A DNA stretch of 64,000 nucleotides from Gordonibacter sp. An230 (GCF_002159915.1 NZ_NFJP01000006.1:1-64000); one strand, 5' to 3'; counted from the first letter of the stretch, positions 36,432 to 45,209 are shown. The notes: a model not told the origin generated them from the sequence alone. A program made the numbers and translations.

Positions 36432-37162
36432 AGGGCGCCTCCGAATCCCTGCAAAGCGAAGATCGCTAAGCATCCGATGCAGATGGCGCCTACGACGCCA
36501 TCTGCCAAGTGAAACCCTATTGTGCTAATAGAGGTGCGTTTGCAGGGCGCGCCCAATCCCCGCGTAAGTGCGGATGCCGATAGCTCTTCCCCGATGCGTA
36601 TCGAGCACATCATAAGGGGAACGAGGCGATACTCTAAAAACGACAGGCCCCTATTATTGCCGGTGCCGCGCATTCTCACTGCGCGACCAATAGCGGAGGC
36701 CTCTTCTAAAAGTGTGGGGACAAATCGAAACATGACGGCAAGGGGTATAACGATAGTCTGCGGGATATGCATCCGTTCGAGGCCGGCGACGAGTTCATTG
36801 ACCGTCGTAGTCGTGACCATGTAGTACCCCGTGGCAATTCCCGGAGCCAATCGAAGGGCAAACCCGCACATCAAAAGCAACAATATTGTCACCAGTCCAA
36901 ACGAAGGCATGTATGCTGTAATGACATATTGGAGAGCTGTGGCAAAAGCAACGAGGCTTGCGTATCCGATTGCTAAAACAAATTTGCGTTCCATTAGCAA
37001 CAAGACGAATGGAAGCAGTGAGAGGATAGGGCGAACAACGAGCAGCGCCCCGTCGTACCCTCCAGTGAGAAGCACGGTCGAAATACTCGCAAGAACCAAC
37101 AGTTTTGTTCGTGGATCGAGGATGGTGCTCCTCTGGGCGGTGGGAGTGCCTTGCGCTGACAT
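36428..37162 (-). CDS. ECF transporter transmembrane component (EcfT), set B
   Basis: 244 residues, about six membrane helices. Family phrase STILDPRTKLLVL near the N-terminus; coupling motifs AVRMRGTGN and ALTRGLGAP. It begins 3 bp after the S-component stop and overlaps the ATPase start, so S-T-A are translated as a unit. The gene order (S-T-A) differs from set A (T-A-S). Confidence 0.88.
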   Translation of the reverse strand: MSAQGTPTAQRSTILDPRTKLLVLASISTVLLTGGYDGALLVVRPILSLLPFVLLLMERKFVLAIGYASLVAFATALQYVITAYMPSFGLVTILLLLMCGFALRLAPGIATGYYMVTTTTVNELVAGLERMHIPQTIVIPLAVMFRFVPTLLEEASAIGRAVRMRGTGNNRGLSFLEYRLVPLMMCSIRIGEELSASALTRGLGAPCKRTSISTIGFHLADGVVGAICIGCLAIFALQGFGGAL

Positions 37163-37165
37163 GGC

Positions 37166-37807
37166 CTAACGAATTCCTGACCTCTCAAAATGCTTGCGGT
37201 ACAAACGCTTTCCGATGAACGCTCCTACAAGGCCGGAGAGAAATGCCACTACGAGGAGTATGGGAACGATCCATTCGGGCATCAAGGTTGATAGCTGGGA
37301 GGCATATTCGGCTCCAAGATTCTGTTCTTGCTGAGCCAAGAAGGCGTCTCTCGTGAACACAAACGGAAGGAAGTTGCCTACAATCCACATGCTTTGCACG
37401 GCGTATGCCAGAACGACGTTGCGTGCGTTCTGATAGTTTCCCGCTTTGAGAATGCATTCAGCGGCTAAGCCGAATACAAGCGTTGTAAAGATCGAGAAAT
37501 ATCCCATTCCACCCATGAACATAATCAAGCCAACCAGTAGGCTGAGAACGACGACCATCCCGAACTTCTTCACTTTGGTGAGGAAATACATCATGGGGAT
37601 TCCGCCCAAGATCGGCACAAGCACGGCCGCCAAGGGCACAAACACGGGGATCGCGGCGAGGGAGCCGGCGATGCCTATGACGACAATGTATATTGCGGCG
37701 AAAACGCCGATCTTGATCAACTCTTTTGCCTGCAGCCGTTTCCCGTCGGGTTTACTTGCTCCCACTTCTTTCTCCTTCGAATCGGTTCTCGATGATGTTA
37801 GAATCAT
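37166..37807 (-). CDS. ECF substrate-specificity component (Trep_Strep/MptD-like), set B
   Basis: 213 residues, about six helices, with RLQAKELIKIGVFAAIYIVV near the start and a C-terminal KRLYRKHFERSGIR that matches the set A protein's LLLKRHFERAGIA. The shared C-terminal phrase supports one family for both S components. The ATG lies inside an 18-bp palindrome, so repressor binding there would block this operon. Divergent from the AraC copy B gene. Confidence 0.82.
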   Translation of the reverse strand: MILTSSRTDSKEKEVGASKPDGKRLQAKELIKIGVFAAIYIVVIGIAGSLAAIPVFVPLAAVLVPILGGIPMMYFLTKVKKFGMVVVLSLLVGLIMFMGGMGYFSIFTTLVFGLAAECILKAGNYQNARNVVLAYAVQSMWIVGNFLPFVFTRDAFLAQQEQNLGAEYASQLSTLMPEWIVPILLVVAFLSGLVGAFIGKRLYRKHFERSGIR

Positions 37808-37813
37808 CTAACA
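37796..37813. promoter_or_regulatory. palindrome overlapping the start of operon B
   Basis: TGTTAGA-ATCA-TCTAACA, a perfect 7-bp inverted repeat spanning the ecfS-B ATG. The TTAG/CTAA halves resemble DtxR-family boxes and the repeat at 24701-24718. Candidate iron-dependent operator; it might alternatively be an AraC site. Confidence 0.45.
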
Positions 37814-37893
37814 CTAATTGATCATCGGATTGCTCCGCAACTCCAAACGGACGGCAATCCCCCAATTGGCTAAAACAGGAGGTTCTTTCTTTG

Positions 37894-38901
37894 ATGGGAG
37901 GGAGAATGGAAACCTGCGGAATATCGCCCTATGCGGCCATTGAGGGTGTAGAAAAATTTGGTATCAGTTTTGACAGAAAAGAAGGTAATGACTATTACTA
38001 TACGTTCTACGGAGAAAGCGGCCGTGGCTTCCTGCGGGTAAGAGAGGCATCTCCTGGTGTTACGATCATGTACAACGAATACTGCCTCTCGTGGTGCAAG
38101 AGTGGGTTCGACGCTCAAGACGATCTGCTCGTTTTGGATTTCTGCCGAAAAGGGCGTATGAACTATGTGAGCAAACTGGGCACTGGTCGCTACGACGCGG
38201 GGGATATGTGTATCAACAGCAGGAGCGATCATTCCGGGACGTACTATTTTCCTTTCGGGCACTATGTCGGAGTGACTGTAAGTTTTGACCTCTGTTTCTT
38301 AAGAAACAATCGCGAAGCTCTGAGCGCATACCCCGTTGATATCCAGGAGCTTCACCAAAAACTCTTGAGCCATAATGAGCGCTCTATCGTGCGTGGAGAT
38401 AAATTCGCGGAGCATCTGTTCTCGGGATTCTATGATGTTCCCGCCGGTATAAGAGATGACTATTACTATCATTTGGTGTGCGAGCTCTTGCTGTATCTTG
38501 AATCGCTTGAGCCTCTTAAACACGCTTACCTCAAGCCTTTTATTGATCGAGATAACATCAATAAGATAGTTGCAATCAGGGACTATCTTGTCAAAGATGT
38601 GGAAAGGCACCACACGATCAACGATTTGGCGAAGCGCTTCGATATTCCGTCTACCACTTTAAAAACTTGCTTTCGTGCCGTTTACGGCGATCCTGTATTT
38701 TCATACATGCGCACGTATCGAGCAAACAAAGCTGCGGCATTGCTCATAAGATGCCCTTCTTTAAGCATAGCTGATATTGCCGTCCGAGTGGGATACGCTA
38801 ATCCGAGCAAGTTTTCTGAAGCGTTCAAGAGCATCATGGGCTGCCTTCCGAGCGCTTACCGAAAAAAGCATCATGTCGAAACAGGCAGTCTTCCTGATTG
38901 A
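37894..38901 (+). CDS. AraC-family regulator of the siderophore island (copy B)
   Basis: 335 residues. A sensory N-terminal domain is followed by the two-helix-turn-helix AraC domain (INDLAKRFDIPSTTLKTCFRAVYG; IADIAVRVGYANPSKFSEAFKSIMG), very like YbtA/PchR-type siderophore regulators. ATG 37894 has AGGAGG upstream; a TTG three bases earlier is an alternative. It is divergent from the ecfS-T-A-NRPS operon and upstream of the second ABC pair, both of which it probably controls (inference). Confidence 0.87.
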   Translation: MGGRMETCGISPYAAIEGVEKFGISFDRKEGNDYYYTFYGESGRGFLRVREASPGVTIMYNEYCLSWCKSGFDAQDDLLVLDFCRKGRMNYVSKLGTGRYDAGDMCINSRSDHSGTYYFPFGHYVGVTVSFDLCFLRNNREALSAYPVDIQELHQKLLSHNERSIVRGDKFAEHLFSGFYDVPAGIRDDYYYHLVCELLLYLESLEPLKHAYLKPFIDRDNINKIVAIRDYLVKDVERHHTINDLAKRFDIPSTTLKTCFRAVYGDPVFSYMRTYRANKAAALLIRCPSLSIADIAVRVGYANPSKFSEAFKSIMGCLPSAYRKKHHVETGSLPD

Positions 38902-39079
38902 CGTCATCCCGCCGAAGCAGAAGCATTCATTCCAAATATTTTCGTCCAAATGGATTGATTGCGTCCATATGGGTTTGGACAACTCGCCCCTTCGCTTCAT
39001 ACTCTCAAATATTAGATAAGAGTAACTTTCTCCAGGGTGGGACTTGGGAAGTCGTTGCATTTTAGTTGGGAGAGCAAAG

Positions 39080-40966
39080 ATGAAGAGAGAATCTGCGAAG
39101 GGGCCAGCCAAGGACGAAGCTCATAGGGATACACGCGGATGGCTCGGGATTCTTTTAGGATATGCGAGCAAATGCCGAGGTCGTATGATCCTGGCCGAAG
39201 TTCTGTCTGTTGCCAGCGTGTTCTTGGGACTGGTTCCATTTTATGCAGTGTATCGCATCATCGAAGTCGTTGCCGCGACCACGGACGATATCTATGCAAG
39301 CTGGGATGCGATACTGTTTTGGAGCGTTGTTTCCATCGCTTCCTATGTGCTGCAACGCGTATTCTTCGGACTCTCCACCATCAATGCGCACATCAGTGCA
39401 TACACAATTCTGGGCACCTTGCGAGAGGGGGTGGCCACAAAACTCATGAATGCCTCATTGGGCACTGCCCAAGATAAAACAATTGGGAATCTTAAAAATC
39501 TCGTAGTAGACAAGATAGAAAAGATCGAGATCCCCCTCGCTCACATGATTCCAGAACTTTCGGCCAATCTTCTTCTGGCTCTAGCCATTGCAATATGGCT
39601 TGCAATTATAGATTGGAGAATTGCTCTCTCCTGCCTTCTTACCGTCCCCATCGGCCTTCTTGTCATGGGGCTGGGAATGCAGAATTATTACAAGATGTAT
39701 GACGGTTACCTAAAAGAACAGGATCGCGTTAACTCTGTCGTCGTCGAATACATAGAGGGAATCCGTGTAGTAAAAGCATTTAACCAGGCAACTAACTCAT
39801 ACAAGAAATTTTCCGATGCCGTGTCCAGTTTTTTGAAGTTTACCCTCAGCTGGATGAAGTCATCCTGGATTCCGCAGCATCTCGCCATGTCGATAATCCC
39901 CACCACATTACTGGGGGTCGCTCCCGTGGGGATATTGCTGTTCGAAATGGGAGATATAACTGCTCCCGAGTTCGGTCTTTCTTGCGTGCTTGCACTTGCT
40001 GTAGTTACACCGGTAACTTATCTAGGGGCAAGCTTCAATGAGATCAACCTTATATCTTATGCAATTGCGGATGCGAGGGAGTTCCTTGATTTGCCCGAAT
40101 TGCCTCAGCCTGCGGAGCGAGCTGTGCCGAGTGGGGCAGAAGTAAAGTTTGATGACGTGCATTTTTCTTATCGGGAGGGCAAGGAGGCCCTTAGCGGCGT
40201 GTCTATTGAGGCATCCTCTGGCAGCTTCGTCGCATTGGTGGGTCCTTCGGGTTCAGGAAAATCTACGATCGCCCGTTTGATTGCGAGGCATTGGGACGTT
40301 GATTCTGGCTCCATAACTATTGGCGGAGTTGACGTGAGGAGCATGCCTCTTAGCCAGTTATCCGATCTTGTGAGCTACGTCTCGCAAGATGATTATTTGT
40401 TAGACGGAACTCTCTTGGACAACATCCGCATGGGTCGACCCGACGCAACCGAAGAGGAGGCCATGGCCGCCGCGCAAGCAGCAAGTTGCGAAGAATTCAT
40501 AAAAAGATTGCCGCAAGGTTGGGATACCCCTTCAGGCGAGGCGGGGAGGATGCTTTCGGGTGGTGAACGCCAAAGGGTGTGCATCGCGCGCGCCATTTTG
40601 AAAGACGCCCCCATAGTAGTATTCGACGAGGCCACCGCATTCGCAGATCCCGAAAACGAAGCTCGCATCCAACGCTCGGTAGCTCAGCTGTCGAAGGGAA
40701 AAACACTGATAGTAATTGCTCATAGGCTGTCCACAATCGTCGCGGCGAATACGATCTACGTTATCGAAGATGGTTCTGTTGTGGCGCAAGGAGGGCATGA
40801 CGATCTTCTCAGAGAGTGCAAATTGTACTCTTCAATGTGGGAAGCTCATACCGGAGCTTCCACATGGGCGGTTGGAGACGGGGGCGCTTCCAAGGCATTC
40901 GCCTCGAAGGCACAGGAGGTCGATGCCCGATGGTGCGCGCATACAATAAGATTGTCACTTGGATAG
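39080..40966 (+). CDS. ABC transporter, permease-ATPase fusion (YbtP/IrtA-like), set B subunit 1
   Basis: 628 residues: six-helix exporter-fold membrane domain and ATPase with GPSGSGKST, LSGGERQRVC and VFDEATAFADPENE, again the siderophore-importer subfamily phrase. ATG 39080 follows GGGAGAG. The last 12 codons overlap the start of the partner gene by 37 bp. The C-terminal tail (STWAVGDGG and beyond) has a higher GC content than the body. Partner of the next protein in a heterodimeric ferric-siderophore importer. Confidence 0.9.
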   Translation: MKRESAKGPAKDEAHRDTRGWLGILLGYASKCRGRMILAEVLSVASVFLGLVPFYAVYRIIEVVAATTDDIYASWDAILFWSVVSIASYVLQRVFFGLSTINAHISAYTILGTLREGVATKLMNASLGTAQDKTIGNLKNLVVDKIEKIEIPLAHMIPELSANLLLALAIAIWLAIIDWRIALSCLLTVPIGLLVMGLGMQNYYKMYDGYLKEQDRVNSVVVEYIEGIRVVKAFNQATNSYKKFSDAVSSFLKFTLSWMKSSWIPQHLAMSIIPTTLLGVAPVGILLFEMGDITAPEFGLSCVLALAVVTPVTYLGASFNEINLISYAIADAREFLDLPELPQPAERAVPSGAEVKFDDVHFSYREGKEALSGVSIEASSGSFVALVGPSGSGKSTIARLIARHWDVDSGSITIGGVDVRSMPLSQLSDLVSYVSQDDYLLDGTLLDNIRMGRPDATEEEAMAAAQAASCEEFIKRLPQGWDTPSGEAGRMLSGGERQRVCIARAILKDAPIVVFDEATAFADPENEARIQRSVAQLSKGKTLIVIAHRLSTIVAANTIYVIEDGSVVAQGGHDDLLRECKLYSSMWEAHTGASTWAVGDGGASKAFASKAQEVDARWCAHTIRLSLG

Positions 40967-42690
40967 GGAGCCTCAAGGGTCGTTTGTACGGAGGTTTCGT
41001 CCTTTCGATATTCACCGCCATGGCAACGGCATTGCCTACTTTTATTTCTGCCTGGATACTGGGTCAGCTCATCGACAGCGCAAGAAATGGAACTCGCATT
41101 GACGGCAATCTCGCATGGGTTTGTCTTGCGGCAATTGCCGGATGCGTTGCTGTGCGCTTTGCGCTTTCTTATGCGAAGGCTCGTATTCAAGAAAGCATCG
41201 GATACGAGCGTGCTGCAGAGACGCGGCAGGAGGTCGGCGATATTCTCAAAAGGCTTCCCTTGGGCTATTACCAACATACTTCAACAGGGGACATTCTTTC
41301 GACGGTGACAACGAATCTCAACACTTTGGAACTCGAGGGCGTTCGTCAAGTGGATGCAGCTTTGGGAAGCTATATAGCGGCGGGCGTGATCACCGCTTGG
41401 CTTTTCGTCGTGAGTCCTCTTTGCGGGATTGTGGCTCTTGTGGCAATAGGGGTTGCTATACTTACCCTCGTTGGCGTCAATAAGATGTCGGCTCGCCGCT
41501 CACCCGCCGCCAAAACCGCGACCGAGAGGCTGTCGGGAGCTACGGTGGCTCTTTACAATGGATTGGGAACTGCGAAATCTTACGGCACAAGTCAAGCTGT
41601 TCGGAGGCCATTTGACAAGGCTGTGGAGGAACTCAGGCGAGCTCGTATCGATATTGAGTTTGGCTACACCCCTCTGAACGTGTCCCATAAACTCATTTTG
41701 GAAATCGCATCGGTGATTCTCGTCTTGGTGGCAACGGCGGGGCTTGTTTCCGGCAGTCTTGAATTGTGGGTATATCTGGGAATCGCATTCTTTTCGACCA
41801 CCGTCTTTAGCGGCATTGGGCGATTGACGGATTCTGCGCATATGTTTGCGGATCTCAATGATTGCTTGGAGAGGGTTGAGGCTCTTGCAAGTGCCACTCC
41901 TATTGATCGGGATGGAAAAGATATTCGTCTCGATCGATATGACATCGAATTCGATGATGTGTCGTTTTCGTACGGGGATGGCAATGGCTGCGAACGCCAA
42001 GTAATCCATGGAGTTAGCTTCAGCGTGCCCGAAGGAAGTACGTGCGCCATAGTCGGGCCTTCTGGCTCGGGAAAAACAACATTGACGAGCCTTATGGCCC
42101 GTTTTTACGATGTCAGTTCAGGGGCGGTAAGAATCGGTGGCCGCGATGTCCGCGAATTGACTTGCGACAGTCTTCTTTGCAATTTCTCAATGGTGTTTCA
42201 AGATGTTTACCTATTTAACGACACTATTGCGGCAAACATTGCTTTTGGAGCCGAAGGCGCAACGAGGGGGGAAGTTGTTGAAGCGGCCAAACGAGCTCGT
42301 TGCCATGATTTCATTTCCGCACTTCCCAATGGCTACGATACCGTTGTAGGCAAAGGCGGCAATACTCTCTCCGGAGGAGAGCGTCAAAGAATATCGATTG
42401 CGCGCGCCCTGCTCAAGGATGCTCCCATAGTGGTGCTCGATGAGGCGACGGCGTCTATCGATCCGGAAAATGAACGCCAAATCCAGCATGCGCTTGACGA
42501 GCTTACTCGAAATAAAACGGTTGTTGTTATCGCGCATCGGCTTGCGACAATCGAGAACGCGGATCAGATTCTGGTCGTCGACGACGGGAGGATAGTCCAG
42601 AGGGGCACGCACGCGAAGCTTGCAGCCGAGCCGGGCGTCTACCAGAGGTTCGTCGCCATCCGGAAAGAGGCCGAAGGCTGGAAGATATGA
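40930..42690 (+). CDS. ABC transporter, permease-ATPase fusion (YbtQ/IrtB-like), set B subunit 2
   Basis: 586 residues, six-helix membrane domain and ATPase with GPSGSGKTT, LSGGERQRIS and VVLDEATASIDPENE. ATG 40930 follows AGGAGG inside the end of the upstream gene. The body is about 50% GC, but the last 40 codons (from about 42560) jump to about 65% GC and merge into the high-GC MFS gene, overlapping it by 4 bp. This suggests either recombination near the 3' end or long residence next to GC-rich DNA. Confidence 0.9.
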   Translation: MVRAYNKIVTWIGSLKGRLYGGFVLSIFTAMATALPTFISAWILGQLIDSARNGTRIDGNLAWVCLAAIAGCVAVRFALSYAKARIQESIGYERAAETRQEVGDILKRLPLGYYQHTSTGDILSTVTTNLNTLELEGVRQVDAALGSYIAAGVITAWLFVVSPLCGIVALVAIGVAILTLVGVNKMSARRSPAAKTATERLSGATVALYNGLGTAKSYGTSQAVRRPFDKAVEELRRARIDIEFGYTPLNVSHKLILEIASVILVLVATAGLVSGSLELWVYLGIAFFSTTVFSGIGRLTDSAHMFADLNDCLERVEALASATPIDRDGKDIRLDRYDIEFDDVSFSYGDGNGCERQVIHGVSFSVPEGSTCAIVGPSGSGKTTLTSLMARFYDVSSGAVRIGGRDVRELTCDSLLCNFSMVFQDVYLFNDTIAANIAFGAEGATRGEVVEAAKRARCHDFISALPNGYDTVVGKGGNTLSGGERQRISIARALLKDAPIVVLDEATASIDPENERQIQHALDELTRNKTVVVIAHRLATIENADQILVVDDGRIVQRGTHAKLAAEPGVYQRFVAIRKEAEGWKI

Positions 42691-43940
42691 CGCGCTCCAT
42701 CAGCTGGGGCGCGGTGCTCGCGTGCTGCGCGGTCATGGTTTGCGAGGGTATCGACCTGGTCGTCTACGGCAACGTGATACCCTCGCTCCTCGAGGACGGT
42801 TCCATGTCGGTTGACAAGGCCGCAGCCGGCAACGTCGGCAGCCTCGTCTTTGCTGGCATGTTCGCGGGCGGCATCGCTGCGGGCAGGATCGGCCTCGCCC
42901 TGGGCTCGAAGCGCGTCGTCGTCTCGGGCGTGGTCTGCTTCAGCGCGGCAACCCTCTTGTCGGGCCTCTCTCCCAACCTGGCCGCGTTGGCAAGCGCCCG
43001 GTTCGTCACTGGCGTCGGACTGGGGGTCGTGCTTCCGATCGCCATTTCCATAGCGCGACGCGGCGTGGAAGACAGGGAGGCTCCTTTGGTTGTGAGCGTG
43101 GTTATGTCGGGCGTCCCGATCGGGGGGACGATTGCCGCGCTTGCCGTCTCTGGCTCCGTGGGCCTAGGGTGGCGCGCCCCCTTGGCCATTGCCTCCGTTG
43201 CCGGATTCGCTGTTTCCGGGTTGGCCCTGGCCCTCCTTCCCGCAGACGGGCGCGGGGCCGGGAAGGGCGCTCCCTCGCCGGACTCCTGGCGCGGCGCGTT
43301 CAAGGCGTTCCGCCTCCCTCTGCTCGTGGCATGCTCCCTGGCGACGTTCTTCGACCTCTTCGCCTACTACGGCGTCACGACGTGGCTCACCCAGCTCATG
43401 CGGGAGTTCGGCATTCCCCTCGAAGGCTCGCTCCAGCTTTCGCTGGTGCTGAACGCGGGGGCGGTCGCGGGATCCCTCGGGACGTCCCTCGTCTCGCTGA
43501 GGATCGATGCGAAGAAGGTCGCGGTGGCGAGCGGCATCCTCGCGGGCGCGAGCCTCTTCGCCATATCGATCAAACCCGAAAATCCTGTCGCGCTCGTGGC
43601 GCTGGTGGCCGCGACGGGGGCCTTCGCCATAAGCGCGCAGAACCACCTGAACGCGCTCGTGTCCAACGCCTTCCCGGCCGAGACGAGAAGCTCCGCGCTC
43701 GGCTTCACCCTCGGCTTCGGCAGGCTCGGGGCGGTGTTCGCGCCTATGTGCGGAGGGGCGATCCTCCAGGCGGGGCTCGGGGCGCCCGCCGTGCTCAGCT
43801 GCTTCGGGCTGGCCTCCCTCGCCGGTTGCCTGGCCTTGGCGGCGTACACCGGGAGGGCCGTCGAGAGGAGCCTGTCGGGCGATGCGGCGCGATGCGAGGG
43901 CCGGGGGCCGCGCGGCGTTCGGAGGAAGGAGGATCGATGA
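42687..43940 (+). CDS. MFS transporter, possible siderophore exporter
   Basis: 417 residues, 12 membrane helices. Family marks: CEGIDLVVYGNVIPSLL in helix 1 (as in aromatic-acid:proton symporters of the AAHS group), GRIGLALGSKRVVVSG (motif A) and GVGLGVVLPIAIS. It overlaps the ABC gene (ATGA) and the DtxR-like gene (ATGA), forming the end of the island operon. In the yersiniabactin locus an MFS gene (ybtX) also follows ybtPQ, so export or uptake of the siderophore or its aryl acid is plausible; the AAHS-like helix 1 fits an aromatic substrate. GC about 67%, unlike the island body. Confidence 0.85.
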   Translation: MTRSISWGAVLACCAVMVCEGIDLVVYGNVIPSLLEDGSMSVDKAAAGNVGSLVFAGMFAGGIAAGRIGLALGSKRVVVSGVVCFSAATLLSGLSPNLAALASARFVTGVGLGVVLPIAISIARRGVEDREAPLVVSVVMSGVPIGGTIAALAVSGSVGLGWRAPLAIASVAGFAVSGLALALLPADGRGAGKGAPSPDSWRGAFKAFRLPLLVACSLATFFDLFAYYGVTTWLTQLMREFGIPLEGSLQLSLVLNAGAVAGSLGTSLVSLRIDAKKVAVASGILAGASLFAISIKPENPVALVALVAATGAFAISAQNHLNALVSNAFPAETRSSALGFTLGFGRLGAVFAPMCGGAILQAGLGAPAVLSCFGLASLAGCLALAAYTGRAVERSLSGDAARCEGRGPRGVRRKEDR

Positions 43941-44386
43941 TGGCCTATAGCGAGTCGACGGAGGACTACCTGGAGGCCATACTCCGGCTGGGGGAGGGGC
44001 TTCCCGTCGTGAGGCAGGTGGACGTGGCAGGGTTCATGGGGTTCTCGAAGACGAGCGTGTGCAAGGCCGTCCCGCGCCTTGCGAGGGAGGGCCTTGTCGA
44101 GTGCGGGAGGCATGGCGCGCTCGTCCTGACGCCGTCGGGGCGGGCGGTGGCAGAGAGGGTCTACGAAAGGCACCGGTTCTTCTCCGGCCTCTTGGAGCGT
44201 CTCGGAGTCGACGAGGAGACGGCGCAGGCCGACGCGTGCAGGATGGAGCACGCCCTGAGCGAGGAGTCGTTCGCGGCCTTGAGGCGGATGGTCGAAGGGG
44301 CTGGCTCCGAGGGATCGGGAGGGCGTCCGGCCGCTCTTCTGCGGGAGCGCGGCGGGGGCGGCGTCGCGCGGCATGCGGCAAAGTAG
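43937..44386 (+). CDS. DtxR/MntR-family metal-dependent regulator
   Basis: 149 residues. N-terminal winged helix (STEDYLEAILRLGEGLPVVRQVDVAGFMGFSKTSVCKAVPRLAREGLVE, cut here into its DtxR pattern) followed by the metal-binding dimerisation domain (RHRFFSGLLERLGVDEETAQADACRMEHALSEES, with the His, Cys and Glu metal ligands). It lacks the C-terminal SH3-like domain, as in MntR. It should repress the island when iron (or manganese) is ample. The ATG overlaps the MFS stop. The equibactin locus also contains a DtxR-like regulator (EqbA), which supports the comparison. Confidence 0.9.
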   Translation: MMAYSESTEDYLEAILRLGEGLPVVRQVDVAGFMGFSKTSVCKAVPRLAREGLVECGRHGALVLTPSGRAVAERVYERHRFFSGLLERLGVDEETAQADACRMEHALSEESFAALRRMVEGAGSEGSGGRPAALLRERGGGGVARHAAK

Positions 44387-44438
44387 GGCATCGGCCTTTT
44401 CACCGGAGCGCGCAGGAGCCCTCCTCGCCTTCCGGCCG

Positions 44439-44630
44439 CTACGCCGCCGACGCCTCCATCCGCTTCCCGATCCACCTGATCACGGGGACGGCCATGGAGT
44501 TGCCCAGCGCCTTGTAGCGCGGGGTGTCGCAAGCGGGCTTGCCGCGGTATTCCACATCGGTCCAGCCGTCCGGGAACCCCTGCAGGCGCTCGCATTCGAG
44601 CGGCGTCAGGCGGCGCACGAAATGTGGAAC
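44439..44630 (-). pseudogene. 3' fragment of a DNA cytosine methyltransferase gene
   Basis: Reads FVRRLTPLECERLQGFPDGW and continues to GNSMAVPVIRWIGKRME, the last 56 residues of a 5-cytosine methyltransferase. 44452-44619 is the same as 58446-58613 (the 3' end of the full gene) except for three mismatches over 168 bp. Upstream of 44619 the similarity stops abruptly. It has no start signal of its own. Confidence 0.85.
44452..44619. repeat. 168-bp direct repeat, left copy
   Basis: Matches 58446-58613 without gaps, three mismatches by eye (near 44512, 44531 and 44546). Same orientation. The two copies bracket 13.8 kb of regulators, lysis genes and tet(W), so recombination between them would delete that block. 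Confidence 0.88.
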
Positions 44631-44960
44631 GGCGAGCATAGAGGCCAAGGGTTCCTTTTTGAGCAAGTTCCCGCCCCGTGACCTTCTTTTGGCAATCATC
44701 CACGACGGCCCTTTTCTTTGCAAAAGTGATGCTCTGACATTGAGCCTAAGAAGGGTCTAGGCAGGGCAGCTTCTAGAAAACCCAAATTTCTTAACCGATA
44801 GTTGAAATATTTCCATAGGTGGTCGAGAGATGATGCACGCGGAGCGAATATGAAGTCTGCCACTTAGTTGTCCGGAAGTTGGACAAGCCATCTTCGGAAT
44901 CTGGCATCAAAAGAAACAAGTTTTTTCCCAAGAGGGATCAACTTCACTCGTAATAAGCCA
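44631..44960. other. gene-free junction sequence
   Basis: 330 bp in which GC drops from about 65% to about 43%. A short inverted repeat TTGTCC...GGACAA lies at 44868-44886. No supported gene. Confidence 0.35.
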
Positions 44961-44977
44961 CTTGCCTACAAGGCAAG
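44961..44977. promoter_or_regulatory. candidate operator of the XRE regulator
   Basis: CTTGCCT-ACA-AGGCAAG, a perfect 7-bp inverted repeat with a 3-base centre, ending 14 bp before the ATG of the XRE gene. Position and symmetry fit autorepression. Confidence 0.55.
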
Positions 44978-44991
44978 TATAGGCTTTTGCA

Positions 44992-45204
44992 ATGGTCGAT
45001 AAGCGACATATGGTAGGTGCCAGAATAAGAAATCTCCGGGAATCCAACGGATTATCTCAGAGAAAGTTCTGCATGATGATCGATATGAATAGAACTTATT
45101 TCAGCGAAGTTGAAAAAGGAAAGAGAAATATATCCTTAGACAATTTAATCAAGATAGCCGACGGGCTTAATATTGGTCTTGAGGATCTATTCCGGGATAT
45201 GTAG
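44992..45204 (+). CDS. small XRE-family regulator
   Basis: 70 residues, a single Cro/C1-type helix-turn-helix (ARIRNLRESNGLSQRKFCMMIDMNRTYFSEVEKGKRNISLDNL in outline, cut to its usual pattern). ATG 44992 or 45010; neither has a clear Shine-Dalgarno, so the mRNA may be nearly leaderless. A perfect palindrome sits just upstream. Convergent with the next XRE gene, 5 bp between stops. Similar orphan XRE proteins accompany restriction-modification genes as controller proteins; here only the methyltransferase fragment is adjacent. Confidence 0.8.
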   Translation: MVDKRHMVGARIRNLRESNGLSQRKFCMMIDMNRTYFSEVEKGKRNISLDNLIKIADGLNIGLEDLFRDM

Positions 45205-45209
45205 TTGTT

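Noticed and set aside
42687-43940. MFS gene named as ybtX
   Set aside because: Position matches, but helix 1 looks like aromatic-acid symporters, so the name is not justified.
19945-44386. Naming genes eqb or ybt
   Set aside because: Similarity is by domain content and order from memory; no alignment could be run.
44400-44760. Second functional methyltransferase
   Set aside because: Only the last 56 residues are present; catalytic motifs are missing.
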